Shown here: positions 51,667-61,034 of the stretch, piece after piece | How the letters are laid out: each line of letters starts with the position of its first letter | How positions within the stretch are numbered: position 1 is the first letter of the stretch | The notes under the pieces: generated by a model | Told to the model about the DNA's origin: nothing | The model's database searches: none | What the model saw: the letters and a program-made list of their open reading frames with translations, nothing else | Position numbers and translations under genes: made by a program | Assembly: GCF_018474005.1 (NCBI RefSeq) | Contig: NZ_JAHCSH010000001.1 | Span: 1-64,000 of the forward strand | DNA length: 64,000 nucleotides | Direction of reading: 5' to 3' | Source of the DNA: Curvibacter sp. CHRR-16 | GTDB lineage: Bacteria; Pseudomonadota; Gammaproteobacteria; Burkholderiales; Burkholderiaceae_C

Positions 51667-53057
51667 GTGCATACATCCCTTTGCAGGCTTTGCTGGCGCA
51701 AGGCCGCGACCCCGATGCTGTGGTGGGGCACGATGGCCAGCGCTACTGGTGCTGGCGTGATTGGCAAGCCCATGTGGCCTATTGGTATGCCGTGTACACA
51801 CAGAGTCCTGCACAACGTTGGTTGCTGGTAGAGCCCCGTTTGCTGCCTTTTAGTGCCCAGTTCATGGCCTTGTTGCACGCAGGCAAACAGGTGCTCATAC
51901 CCCCCAATGCCTTGCCTGGCACAGTGCAGTCGCTGGCAGGGCAGTTTGATGCCCTTAGTCCGTTAGACCCTTCAGCAGAGGCATGGGCCGCGGATGTGCA
52001 CGCGCCTATTCCTGCGTGGCAGCCGCTGGGTGCAGAGCAGTTGTCCGTCACGCTCTACACATCGGGCAGCACAGGCAGCCCCAAAGCCATCGTCAAAACC
52101 TTGGCCCAGCTCAGCACGGAGGTGGGCATATTCCATGCCTTGTGGGGCGATGGGCCAACGGACACGCTCAGTGGAGGCCTGCTTGGCAAATCGGTGGTGG
52201 GCACGGCCCCGCACCAGCATTTGTATGGTTTGAGCTTTCGCGTGCTATGGCCCTTGGCCGCGGGCGTACCCACCGATGGCGTGACTTGCACCGACCCGCA
52301 AATGCTGCTGCAGCGCCTAGCGGTGTGGGGGCCTAGCGTGCTCATCTCCAGCCCAGCCCAGCTCTCGCGCTGGCCAGACTTGATGCCCATTGCCGCCTTG
52401 CAGCCGTTGCTGACCCATGTGCTCTCTGCGGGTGGGGCATTGCCAGCATCTGTGGCTGCCACCCTTGCCCAAGGCTGGGGTCAAGCACCACTGGAGGTGT
52501 ATGGCAGCAGCGAAACTGGGGCCATTGCTTGGCGCCGCCAAGCCCTGCAGGATGTCAATGACGCCCACCATCCCCAAGCGTGGAACCCCCTGCCGGGCAT
52601 GCAGGTGCAGGTCGATGCCGAGGGTGCTTTGCTGCTCCATTCCCCCTTGGTAGAAGGCCCACACCCTTACCGCATGGACGATGCGGTGGAGTTGCTGCCC
52701 GACCAGCGGTTTGTGCTCAAAGGGCGCTTGGATCGCACCATCAAGTTAGAGGAGAAGCGACTGTCCTTGCCCGATATGGAAGCCAAACTGGCGCAATACC
52801 CCGGTGTACGGGCTGCTGCAGTGGTTTTACTCCCTGCCACGGCCGGTACACGCCCGGTGCTGGGGGCCGTCCTGCAGTGGGAGTCCCCCACCTTGGCAAC
52901 GCTGGTCTTGCGCCAAGCCTTGCGCGCCTATTTGGACCAGTACTTTGACCGCGTTCTGCTGCCTCGTCGTTGGCGTTTTGTAGACCAGCTACCGTACAAC
53001 GAGCGCGGCAAAATCCCCCCTGCAGCCTTACTGGCCTTGTTTGACCATGAATCCTGA
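51663..53057 (+). CDS. AMP-dependent acyl-ACP ligase for the aromatic starter (ApeH-like)
   Basis: A 464-residue ANL-superfamily enzyme. LYTSGSTGSPKAIVKTL near residue 132 is the phosphate loop, EVYGSSETGAIAWR near 280 and LKGRLDRTIKLEEKRLS near 350 are the later motifs. In the known system it adenylates 4-hydroxybenzoate or a similar acid and loads it onto ACP. Starts with GTG inside the previous stop and overlaps the dehydratase gene by 11 bases. Confidence 0.88.
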   Translation: MSAYIPLQALLAQGRDPDAVVGHDGQRYWCWRDWQAHVAYWYAVYTQSPAQRWLLVEPRLLPFSAQFMALLHAGKQVLIPPNALPGTVQSLAGQFDALSPLDPSAEAWAADVHAPIPAWQPLGAEQLSVTLYTSGSTGSPKAIVKTLAQLSTEVGIFHALWGDGPTDTLSGGLLGKSVVGTAPHQHLYGLSFRVLWPLAAGVPTDGVTCTDPQMLLQRLAVWGPSVLISSPAQLSRWPDLMPIAALQPLLTHVLSAGGALPASVAATLAQGWGQAPLEVYGSSETGAIAWRRQALQDVNDAHHPQAWNPLPGMQVQVDAEGALLLHSPLVEGPHPYRMDDAVELLPDQRFVLKGRLDRTIKLEEKRLSLPDMEAKLAQYPGVRAAAVVLLPATAGTRPVLGAVLQWESPTLATLVLRQALRAYLDQYFDRVLLPRRWRFVDQLPYNERGKIPPAALLALFDHES

Positions 53058-53427
53058 AACCTTGCTCTTGCCCCAATGGACGCTGACCGAGCGCATAGAA
53101 CAACCCGATGGCGCGCTGGTGGCGGTGCGTCTGTCGGTGCCGGTGGATCCGTCGCTGGAGCATTTTCGTGGCCACTTTCCGGGCTTTCCGGTGTTGCCGG
53201 GGGTAGTGCAGATCGATTGGGCTGTGCGTTTGGCGCGCCATTTTTGGAACTTGCCTACCAAACACTTTCGCAGCATGGACAGCATCAAATTTCTCAGCCC
53301 TGTACTGCCTCCCATGGTGTTGGAGCTGCGCTTGGACTGGCACGCAGCCCAGCACAAACTGGCCTTTGCCTACAGCAGCGCCGACAAGGTGTACTCCAGC
53401 GGGCGTTTGTTGTGGGGTGTTGCATGA
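53047..53427 (+). CDS. Hot-dog dehydratase (ApeI-like)
   Basis: A 126-residue FabA/FabZ-type dehydratase. EHFRGHFPGFPVLPGVVQID (about residues 38-57) holds the catalytic His and the PVLPG loop. ApeI forms a complex with a second dehydratase, ApeP, encoded 7.5 kb downstream. ATG 53047 is inside the ligase gene; TTG 53041 is an alternative. The stop overlaps the next start. Confidence 0.87.
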   Translation: MNPETLLLPQWTLTERIEQPDGALVAVRLSVPVDPSLEHFRGHFPGFPVLPGVVQIDWAVRLARHFWNLPTKHFRSMDSIKFLSPVLPPMVLELRLDWHAAQHKLAFAYSSADKVYSSGRLLWGVA

Positions 53428-54188
53428 GCTGGCGTGGCTGTATCGTCATCCCCATCTACAACCACGGTGCCAGCATAGGCGGCACGGTGCAGCGTTTGCT
53501 GGTGCATGGCTTGCCCATCATCATCGTCAACGATGGCAGCAACGCGGCCACCTGCGCGGTGCTGGAGGGCTTGCAAGCCCAGCATGCCCAGAGCGCCCAA
53601 CTCACCGTGCTGCACCTGCCGCACAACCAAGGCAAGGGCGCAGCGGTCATGCATGGCATGCAGCACGCATTTGCGGCAGGCTTTACGCATGCGCTGCAGA
53701 TCGATGCGGACGGCCAGCACGACTGCGCCGATGTGCCACGCTTTGTCGCTACTTCGCAGGCCGAACCGCAGGCGGTGGTGTGCGGCCAGCCGATTTACGA
53801 CCAATCCATTCCCAAAGGCCGCTTGTATGGGCGCTACATCACGCATTTTTGGGTCTGGGTGGAAACGCTGTCTTTCGCCATTGCCGACTCCATGTGCGGC
53901 TACCGCCTCTACCCACTGATGCCTACCTGCGCGCTGCTGGCCAAGCAGCGCATTCCCACGCGCATGGACTTTGATACCGCCATCGTGGTGCGCTTGGCAT
54001 GGCGCGGTTTGCCTGTGCGCAACCTGCTCACACGGGTGACGTATCCGCCCGATGGTGTGTCGCACTTTCGCATGCTGCAAGACAACTGGCGCATTAGCTG
54101 CATGCACACCCGTTTGGTAGCGGGCATGCTGCTGCGCCTGCCGCTATTGCTTTGGCGTAAATGCAGCAAAGGGGCCGTGGGAGCATGA
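53424..54188 (+). CDS. Glycosyltransferase family 2 protein (ApeJ-like)
   Basis: A 254-residue GT-A transferase. IPIYNHGASIGGTVQRLL, IIIVNDGSNA near residue 32 and LQIDADGQHD near 91 give the nucleotide-sugar site and metal-binding DxD. It lacks membrane anchors. In several APE clusters the same domain is fused to an acyltransferase like the next gene; here they are separate proteins with a four-base overlap. Confidence 0.88.
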   Translation: MSWRGCIVIPIYNHGASIGGTVQRLLVHGLPIIIVNDGSNAATCAVLEGLQAQHAQSAQLTVLHLPHNQGKGAAVMHGMQHAFAAGFTHALQIDADGQHDCADVPRFVATSQAEPQAVVCGQPIYDQSIPKGRLYGRYITHFWVWVETLSFAIADSMCGYRLYPLMPTCALLAKQRIPTRMDFDTAIVVRLAWRGLPVRNLLTRVTYPPDGVSHFRMLQDNWRISCMHTRLVAGMLLRLPLLLWRKCSKGAVGA

Positions 54189-55159
54189 AGCCTGCCGCTG
54201 ACCACAGCCCCAGCAGCCCGCACTGGGCTCGCATGGCCGAGCGCGGCAGTGCGCTGGGTCTGCGCCTGCTGATGCTGTGCCAACGTATGCTGGGTGTGCG
54301 CGCCACCATGGCGGTGCTCTACCCGGTGGTGCTGTACTTTTGGTGCACGGCCCGCGTGCCACGCCAAGCGTCGCTGCAGTTTTGGCAACGGGTGGATGCC
54401 ATGCAAGGCCATACCGTGCAACGGGGCTGGGCCGCGCGCTGCCGTGCTGGCTGGCGCAGCTACCAGCACATGCTGGCCTTTGCCCGCAGTGGCGTGGACA
54501 AGCTGCGCGCCTGGCGCGACGGAGTGCCAGCCAGCGAAGTGGTGCTGGCCGATCCGGCACTCTGGCAGCGCCTGCTGGCGCAGACAGCGCAGGGCCAAGG
54601 CGCGCTGCTGATCGGCGCACACTTGGGCAACTTGGAAATGCTGCGGGCTATAGCCACGCGCGAGCACAAGGTAGTGGTCAACGCCGTGGTGTTCACCGAG
54701 CACGCGGTGCGCTTTAACGCCATGCTGGAGGGTGCCCACGAGGGCTTTGCCCTGAACCTGCTGCAAGTGCGCTCCATGGGCGCAGACACAGCCATCTTGT
54801 TGCGGCAAAAAATAGAACAGGGCGAGCTGGTAGTCATTGTGGGTGACCGCACCCCACCGTTTGACAACGGCCGTGTGGTGAAAGCCCAGTTTTTGGGCCA
54901 GACTGCCGCCTTTGCCCAAGGGCCTATGGTGCTGGCCCATTTGCTGGAGTGCCCGGTGTATTTGTTCTTTGGCTTGCGCGAAGGGGCCAGCGTGCGCGTG
55001 GTGCTGGAGCCTTTTGCCCAGCAGGTGCAGTTGCCGCGTGCTGGCCGCGATCAGGCGCTGGCGCAGTGGGTGCAGCGCTATGCCGATAGGCTGGGCCACT
55101 ACGCCTTGCAGTACCCCCAGCAATGGTTCAACTTTTTTGATTTTTGGCGGACCCCATGA
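54185..55159 (+). CDS. LpxL/HtrB-family acyltransferase
   Basis: A 324-residue acyltransferase with one N-terminal membrane segment (about 30-55). LLIGAHLGNLEMLRAIA near residue 140 contains the conserved H-x4-E/D-type motif of LpxL-like enzymes, and VIVGDRTPPF near 220 the second block. It should acylate a lipid or glycolipid acceptor of the polyene. Overlaps of four bases on both sides. Confidence 0.86.
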   Translation: MKPAADHSPSSPHWARMAERGSALGLRLLMLCQRMLGVRATMAVLYPVVLYFWCTARVPRQASLQFWQRVDAMQGHTVQRGWAARCRAGWRSYQHMLAFARSGVDKLRAWRDGVPASEVVLADPALWQRLLAQTAQGQGALLIGAHLGNLEMLRAIATREHKVVVNAVVFTEHAVRFNAMLEGAHEGFALNLLQVRSMGADTAILLRQKIEQGELVVIVGDRTPPFDNGRVVKAQFLGQTAAFAQGPMVLAHLLECPVYLFFGLREGASVRVVLEPFAQQVQLPRAGRDQALAQWVQRYADRLGHYALQYPQQWFNFFDFWRTP

Positions 55160-55581
55160 CGCAACTGTTTGCCGAGGTAGAGCTGGAAGTACCGTTTCAC
55201 GACATCGACGTGATGGACGTGGTCTGGCATGGCCACTACGTCAAGTATTTCGAGATAGGCCGCTGCGCCTTGCTGCGCCGTTTGGATTACGACTACCCGC
55301 AGATGCGCGAGTCTGGCTACGCCTGGCCAGTGGTGGACTGCCAGTTGCGCTACGTGCGCTCAGCCCGCTTTGGCCAGCGCTTGGTGGTACGTGCCACCTT
55401 GCAAGAGTACGAAAACCGCCTGCGCATTGCCTACGAGGTGCAAGACCAAGCCAGCGGCGAACGCCTGACCAAAGGCCAAACCATCCAAGTGGCGGTGGAC
55501 ATGCGCAGTGGCGAGCTGCAACTGGTCAGTCCCACCGTGCTGCTAGAGCGGGTGCAGGCATTGCTGCAGGGGGCACCATGA
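55156..55581 (+). CDS. Acyl-CoA/ACP thioesterase, 4HBT type (ApeK-like)
   Basis: A 141-residue hot-dog thioesterase. VPFHDIDVMDVVWHGHYVKY near residue 14 is the 4-hydroxybenzoyl-CoA thioesterase-type active site with its Asp. In the cluster it may release or edit stalled ACP intermediates. ATGA overlaps link it to both neighbours. Confidence 0.88.
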   Translation: MTQLFAEVELEVPFHDIDVMDVVWHGHYVKYFEIGRCALLRRLDYDYPQMRESGYAWPVVDCQLRYVRSARFGQRLVVRATLQEYENRLRIAYEVQDQASGERLTKGQTIQVAVDMRSGELQLVSPTVLLERVQALLQGAP

Positions 55582-56288
55582 TCCATTTTGTAGACCGAAT
55601 AGTTTTTCAATCGGTGGCTCCTGCTGCTTTGGCGCACTCGCAGCCCGTCATGGGCCGTCGCCAGAGCGTGGCCTTGCTGGGGCTGGTTGCCTTGGGTTTG
55701 CTGGGTGGCCCAGTGGCCCAAGCGGCTGAGGGCGATTTGCTAGCGCAAATCCGCAAGCAATTGGCCCGTTACGGCATGGTGCAAGCGCGCTTTGTGCAAC
55801 TGCGCCAAATGGCCGCGCTCAAGCGCCCGCTGCAGAGCAAAGGCTTTTTTGTCTTTTCCCAGGCCGATGGGCTGTTTTGGCAGCTCGAATCGCCGGTGCG
55901 CATGGGCTACTGGCTGACTGATCAGCGCATGGTTGAGGTGGATACCGCTGGTGTGCGCAAAGAGCGTTCTGCCCGCGATAACCCGGCTTTGGGGCAAGTG
56001 GGCAAGGTGATGCGGGCGTTTTTCAGTGGCGATGTGGCGGCTGTGCAGGACTTTTTTGACATCAAGGCCAGCGGCACTGTGGCTCGTTGGAGCCTGCAGC
56101 TCAGCCCCAAGCAGCCCGCTGTGGCGCAGTTGTTCAAAGGCCTTGCGGTGTCGGGTGGGGCGTATTTGGAGCTGATCCAAATCGACGAGCAATCGGGCGA
56201 TAGCACCATCCTGACACTGAGTGAGCACACCGTGCTCGATACCTTGCCGCGCGACAAATTGCAAACCCTGCTAGGCGGTGCTGCGTGA
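55578..56288 (+). CDS. LolA-like outer-membrane lipoprotein carrier protein (ApeL-like)
   Basis: A 236-residue periplasmic protein with a signal segment at residues about 27-48 (RRQSVALLGLVALGLLGGPV, cleavage at AQAAEG). The remainder has the LolA-type beta fold: ARFVQLRQMAALKRPLQSKG and FSQADGLFWQLESPVRM. The true start may be the Met at residue 25, just before the signal. It probably ferries the lipid-linked polyene or a lipoprotein across the periplasm. Confidence 0.82.
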   Translation: MIHFVDRIVFQSVAPAALAHSQPVMGRRQSVALLGLVALGLLGGPVAQAAEGDLLAQIRKQLARYGMVQARFVQLRQMAALKRPLQSKGFFVFSQADGLFWQLESPVRMGYWLTDQRMVEVDTAGVRKERSARDNPALGQVGKVMRAFFSGDVAAVQDFFDIKASGTVARWSLQLSPKQPAVAQLFKGLAVSGGAYLELIQIDEQSGDSTILTLSEHTVLDTLPRDKLQTLLGGAA

Positions 56289-58729
56289 AGCCCATGCAGG
56301 TGGTGGGCAGCGTGTTGCGCAGGGTAGCGCTGTGGTGGTGGGCGCGCAGCTTGCGCCAGCGTGCGGTGCTGTGGCTGCTGCTATTGGCGGCGCTGGTGTG
56401 CATGGGCTTGCTGCAGTGGCAGCAGCAGCGCCAAGCGGGCCGCAGTGCGGTGCAAACCGACATACTGGCTTTGTTGCCTGCTACCGAACGCAACCCAGTG
56501 GCCGAACGGGCCATAGAGCAATTGGCCGGGCTTACCGCGCAGCGCGTGGTGTTTTTGCTCGCAGCGCCGGACGATGCGGCCGCCATAGCGCGGGCGCGCC
56601 AGTTTGCCAGCGCACTGCGCCAAGCCGATGGCGGCGCCACCGCGTTCAGCCAGATCACGGTGGATGTGCCCGCGCCCGATATGGCGCAGTGGCAAGGCTG
56701 GCTGCAGCGCTACCGCTTCCAACTGGCGCAGGGCGATGCCTTGCACAGCACAGACTTGCTGTCCCGGCTGCAGCAGCGTCTACTCAGCCCGGTGGATGCG
56801 GCGACCAATGCGGGCTTGGGGCTGGCGCTCGATCCCTTTGGCTCGTTGCAGCCTTGGTTGCAAGGGCTGCCGCTCAATAGCCTGCGCTTGCAAGCCCAGC
56901 AAGGCGTTTTACTGGCCCGTAGCGACGATCAGACTTGGGTGCTGGTGGCTGCGCAGATAGCCGGTTCAGCGTATGACAAAGCGGTGGATCAGGCGGTGTA
57001 CCACGCTATTGAGCAGGCCCGCAATGCCACGGCAGCAGGGCCGCTGCTGCAGCTAGGGGCGGTGTTGTACGCCCATGCCGCCCGCACCCAGGCCGAGCGC
57101 GATGTGGACTTCATCGGCGCCCTGTCCACGCTGGGCATTTTGGCCATGCTGTATGCCTTTTTTCGCTCGCTGCGACCTCTGTGGTGGGCGCTTGTGTCGG
57201 TGGGCTTTGGGGTGGGTTTGGCCTATGTGGGCACCGTGGCGGTATACGGGCAGTTGCACCTCATCACGCTGGTGTTTGGAGCCAGCCTGATTGGGGAGGC
57301 GGTGGACTACGCCATCCAATACTTTGCCGCCCACTTGGAGGCCGACAAACAGTGGAACGCCGAGCAGGCTATCCGTGCTATGGGGCCTGGCCTCACCACC
57401 GCTTTGGGAACCAGTGTGCTGGGCTATGGGGTGCTGTGGCTCATGCCGTTTGCTGGTTTGTCGCAAATCGCTTGCTTTGCCATGCTGGGTTTGCTGGGGG
57501 CATGGCTCACGGTGGGCTTGTTGTTGCCGTTTGCCATGCAGCGCCCCAGCCAGCGCCGGGTGCATGCCTTGCACCAGTGGCAGATGCGCTTGTTGCAGTG
57601 GTACCGCCAGCGTTTAACTGCCCGCACCGGGGCGGTGGTGGCAGGGCTGCTACTGCTGCTGGCTGCTGGGGGCTGGATGCGGGTGCAGGTGGACGACGAT
57701 GTGCGCCAGCTCATCGCCATGGATGCTGATTTGTCCCAGCAAGAAGCGGCCATCCGCCGCCTGACCGGCTTTGACAACAGCAGCCAGTTTTTCTTGGTGC
57801 AAGCGCCCGATGTAGAGCAACTGCTGCAAACTGAAGAGCGGCTGCGCGCTGCGCTGCGCCCGTTGCAGCAAGCCCTGCAGCTAGGGACCGTGCAGGCGGT
57901 GTCGGCCTTTGTTCCATCGCAGCGCAGCCAGCACAGCTCTGAGGCGTGGTGGAGTCAGCAGGTGCTGTCTGCTGCGGGTGCCTTGGAGTCCACCTTGGAT
58001 GCAGCCGGGCTGCAAGCCGACATAGCCCCGGCATTGCGGCGCGACTTTGCCGCCGCGCAGGGGCAGTCCCTGACGGTGGCGCAGTGGTTGGCCTCACCCT
58101 TGTCGGCACCTTGGCGTCACCTTTGGATGGGGGCGCAGATGGGGCGTGGTGATGGCGCTGGTGGCTATGCCAGCTTGGTGCTGCCCAGCGGTGTGCAAGA
58201 CGCCCATGCCTTGCAAGCCCTGGCCCAGCAAGTGCCCGGGGTGCAGTGGGTGGACAAGCCGCGCAGTGTGAGTGCCCTGTTTGCGCACTACCGCCAGTGG
58301 GCCATGCTGTGGCTGCTGGGCGTGCTGGTGCTGGTGTATGGCTTGCTGGCGTGGCGCTATGGGCGCTACCCGGCTCTGGCCATTGTGCTGCCCACCATCG
58401 TGGCGTTGGGGGTGGCGCTGGGTGCTTTTGGTTGGTTGCAACTGCCACTCACGCTGTTTGGTGTCATGGCCTTGCTGTTGGTGCTGGGGGTGGGGGTGAA
58501 CTACTCCATCTTTTTGTACGAATACGCCAGCCACAGTGCGGTCAGTTTTGCGGGGGTGCAACTGTCTGCGGCCACCACGCTGCTGTCCTTTGGTTTATTG
58601 GCCGCCAGTTCCTTTCCAGCATTGGCGGGGTTTGGTTTGTCGATAGCCACAGGCGTGGGCAGCGCGGTGCTGCTTTCGCCGTGGACGTTGGGGCTGATGG
58701 CGGCCCATCGGTTTCAGGAGCGCCCATGA
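56285..58729 (+). CDS. MMPL/RND-family exporter (ApeM-like)
   Basis: An 814-residue protein with two halves, each a periplasmic domain followed by membrane helices. GEAVDYAIQYFAAHL near residue 338 and GVGVNYSIFLYEYASH near 738 are the proton-relay-type helix motifs of RND/MMPL transporters. In APE clusters this exporter moves the finished glyco- or phospholipid. Coupled to both neighbours by short overlaps. Confidence 0.88.
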   Translation: MKPMQVVGSVLRRVALWWWARSLRQRAVLWLLLLAALVCMGLLQWQQQRQAGRSAVQTDILALLPATERNPVAERAIEQLAGLTAQRVVFLLAAPDDAAAIARARQFASALRQADGGATAFSQITVDVPAPDMAQWQGWLQRYRFQLAQGDALHSTDLLSRLQQRLLSPVDAATNAGLGLALDPFGSLQPWLQGLPLNSLRLQAQQGVLLARSDDQTWVLVAAQIAGSAYDKAVDQAVYHAIEQARNATAAGPLLQLGAVLYAHAARTQAERDVDFIGALSTLGILAMLYAFFRSLRPLWWALVSVGFGVGLAYVGTVAVYGQLHLITLVFGASLIGEAVDYAIQYFAAHLEADKQWNAEQAIRAMGPGLTTALGTSVLGYGVLWLMPFAGLSQIACFAMLGLLGAWLTVGLLLPFAMQRPSQRRVHALHQWQMRLLQWYRQRLTARTGAVVAGLLLLLAAGGWMRVQVDDDVRQLIAMDADLSQQEAAIRRLTGFDNSSQFFLVQAPDVEQLLQTEERLRAALRPLQQALQLGTVQAVSAFVPSQRSQHSSEAWWSQQVLSAAGALESTLDAAGLQADIAPALRRDFAAAQGQSLTVAQWLASPLSAPWRHLWMGAQMGRGDGAGGYASLVLPSGVQDAHALQALAQQVPGVQWVDKPRSVSALFAHYRQWAMLWLLGVLVLVYGLLAWRYGRYPALAIVLPTIVALGVALGAFGWLQLPLTLFGVMALLLVLGVGVNYSIFLYEYASHSAVSFAGVQLSAATTLLSFGLLAASSFPALAGFGLSIATGVGSAVLLSPWTLGLMAAHRFQERP

Positions 58730-59343
58730 TGGTGTGTCTTTTCCAGATGCCAAGCGCAGCGTGGCGATGGGTGAAGGGGGCTGGTTTGTGTGCCCTTGCT
58801 TTTGGGCTGTTGGCGTGCAGCACCGTAGGCGGCATTGGTGGAGCCAATGGTGCAGATAGGCTTGCGTGCATGCCCCTGACTGTGGGGGTGCAATACTGCT
58901 TGCGCCCGCCAGCCGATGCCACTGGCTTTGAGGTGCAGCAGCAAGTGCTGGTGCGCAGCCCGGCTTTGCAAGAGACCGCTTTAGCCCAGCTAGAAAATAC
59001 CGATACCCAGTTTGTAGTGGCCTTGTTCAGCCCCTTGGGGCCCAAGCTCATGCAAGCCCAATGGGCGCCGCCGCGTTTGGCCCAAGAGCAACCAGCGGGC
59101 TTGCCCGTGACGGCGGGCCTGTTGGCCGCTCTGGTGCAAATGGCCTTGTGGCCCAGTGCCAGTGTGCAGGCTGGACTGCATGGCGCGCATACTTGGGTGG
59201 ATGAGCCGGGTCGGCGCCAGTTGTGGGTGGGTGGCAGGCTGTGGCTGGATGTGCAGTACAGCGGTCAATTGCCCACGCCCAGTGCCTTGCAGATTCGATT
59301 GCCCGTGCATGCCCTGGAGATGCACATCAACACTTTGCCCTGA
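58726..59343 (+). CDS. DUF3261-type outer-membrane lipoprotein (ApeN-like)
   Basis: A 205-residue lipoprotein. The signal ends CALAFGLLACSTVGG, giving a lipobox LLAC with Cys near residue 31. The remainder is beta-rich with LWVGGRLWLDVQYSGQLP. Placed between the exporter and the ketosynthase, as in known clusters, where it is thought to anchor the pigment to the outer membrane. Starts inside the stop of the exporter gene. Confidence 0.82.
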   Translation: MMVCLFQMPSAAWRWVKGAGLCALAFGLLACSTVGGIGGANGADRLACMPLTVGVQYCLRPPADATGFEVQQQVLVRSPALQETALAQLENTDTQFVVALFSPLGPKLMQAQWAPPRLAQEQPAGLPVTAGLLAALVQMALWPSASVQAGLHGAHTWVDEPGRRQLWVGGRLWLDVQYSGQLPTPSALQIRLPVHALEMHINTLP

Positions 59344-59349
59344 TTTGCG

Positions 59350-60558
59350 ATGAGTTCACAAGCGTATTACTTGCCAGCGTTGGGAATGGTCAACGCCCTA
59401 GGGGCTGATGTGGCCGCTATTGCCCAGCGTCTGTTTGCAGTGGATGCGGCTAGCCACAGCCCGGCTGCCCAAACCCAGATGGTGCAAGAGTCTGGCTGGC
59501 TGCCCCAGGGCTTGGCCCGAGTAGGCAAGGTGCAGGCCGCATTGCCTGCCATCGAACCGCGTATGGCGCATTGGGCCAGTCGTACCAACCAACTGCTATT
59601 GGCTGCAGCACAGCAAATAGATACCGTGGTGCAGCAAGTCCTGCGCAACCATGGTGCCCACCGCGTTGCGGTACTGGTGGGTAGCAGCAATTCGGGCGTG
59701 GAAGAAGCCAGCCAAGCGGTGGCCCAAGCAGGCGTTGGCCAAGTGTTGGGAGCTCACTACCACTATGCCCAGCAGGAGCTGGGTACTCCCGCACTGCTAT
59801 TGGCCCAGCACTGGGGATTGCAAGGGCCTGCCTACTCCATTTCTACCGCGTGCACCTCCAGTGCCAAGGTGTTTGCTGCCGGGGTACGCTTGCTTGATGC
59901 AGGTCTGTGCGATGCCGTGGTCTTGGGTGGGGCAGATGGCTTGGCACGCATGACGGTGTCAGGTTTTAGTGCCCTCGAATCGACCAGTACCGATCTGACC
60001 AACCCCATGAGTGCCCACCGTGCGGGCATCAATATCGGCGAAGGTGCGGCCCTGTTTGTTCTGAGCAAGCAGCCCGCAGCAGTGCAACTGCTGGGGGTGG
60101 GTGAGAGCAGTGATGCGCACCACATATCGGCCCCGCATCCACAAGGGCGGGGCGCTGAACAGGCCATGCGCGCGGCCTTGCAGCAAGCGGGTTTGTCGCC
60201 AGAGGAAGTGGACTACCTCAATCTGCATGGCACGGCTACACCCAAAAACGACAGCATGGAAGCGCAGGCCGTGGCACGGGTGTTTGCGCACGGTGTAGCT
60301 GCCAGCAGCACTAAGCCACTGACGGGCCATTTGCTGGGTGCAGCCGGGGCTACCGAAGTGGGCTTGTGCTGGTTGGCTTTGCAGGCTGGCCGCTTGCCAG
60401 TGCATGTGTGGGATGGTTGCCCCGATACTGAACTGCCTGTGCTGGACTTGGTGCAGGCAGGGCGTTCATTTAGTCGTCAGCAAGGGCGGGTGTGTATGAG
60501 CAATTCGTTTGCGTTTGGGGGCAACAATGCCTCGGTGTTGATTGGAGATGCCCGATGA
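59350..60558 (+). CDS. Beta-ketoacyl-ACP synthase (ApeO-like)
   Basis: A 402-residue KS. The nucleophile Cys is at residue 168 in SISTACTSSAKV; the catalytic His residues are in NLHGTATPKND near 300 and KPLTGHLLGAAGA near 322. In the studied system this KS pairs with the CLF. It opens the second half of the cluster after a six-base gap, the longest since the membrane-protein gene. Confidence 0.9.
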   Translation: MSSQAYYLPALGMVNALGADVAAIAQRLFAVDAASHSPAAQTQMVQESGWLPQGLARVGKVQAALPAIEPRMAHWASRTNQLLLAAAQQIDTVVQQVLRNHGAHRVAVLVGSSNSGVEEASQAVAQAGVGQVLGAHYHYAQQELGTPALLLAQHWGLQGPAYSISTACTSSAKVFAAGVRLLDAGLCDAVVLGGADGLARMTVSGFSALESTSTDLTNPMSAHRAGINIGEGAALFVLSKQPAAVQLLGVGESSDAHHISAPHPQGRGAEQAMRAALQQAGLSPEEVDYLNLHGTATPKNDSMEAQAVARVFAHGVAASSTKPLTGHLLGAAGATEVGLCWLALQAGRLPVHVWDGCPDTELPVLDLVQAGRSFSRQQGRVCMSNSFAFGGNNASVLIGDAR

Positions 60559-61034
60559 GGGTAGAAGATTTGTTGCCGCACCGCGGTACTTTGCTCTTGC
60601 TAGACCGTTTGGTGCAGGTGGATGCCCACCACGCCTTGGCCATGGTGGATGTGTCCTCGCCCGAGCGTGCCAATGCGTGGTACCAAGACCAGCAAAACCA
60701 ACAAGACCAACCCGGAACCATGCCTGCGTGGATAGGCATTGAGCTGATGGCCCAAGCCATTGCCTTGCATGTGGGGTGGGTCAAAGCGCAGCAGCAATTG
60801 CCGCCCCAAATGGGCGTGCTGCTGGGCACCCGCAGCTACCGCAGCCGCGTACCCTCCTTTAGCGGGGTGCTGCAGGTGCGCGCCGAGTTGGAGTTTCTCG
60901 ACACCAGTGGTTTGGGGGCTTATAGCTGTTCTATATTGCAGCAGGGTCAGGTGCTGGTAGAGGCCAGTATCAAGGTGTACGAACCCGACGATTTCCAGGC
61001 CTTTTTGGCCCAACACAGCAACAGTCCAGCATGA
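60555..61034 (+). CDS. 3-hydroxyacyl-ACP dehydratase (ApeP-like)
   Basis: A 159-residue hot-dog dehydratase: VEDLLPHRGTLLLLDRLVQV opens the chain, MPAWIGIELMAQAIALHVGW near residue 56 holds the helix with the catalytic Glu. With ApeI it should give the all-trans double bonds. ATGA overlaps join it to the KS gene upstream and, at its end, the reductase. Confidence 0.86.
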   Translation: MRVEDLLPHRGTLLLLDRLVQVDAHHALAMVDVSSPERANAWYQDQQNQQDQPGTMPAWIGIELMAQAIALHVGWVKAQQQLPPQMGVLLGTRSYRSRVPSFSGVLQVRAELEFLDTSGLGAYSCSILQQGQVLVEASIKVYEPDDFQAFLAQHSNSPA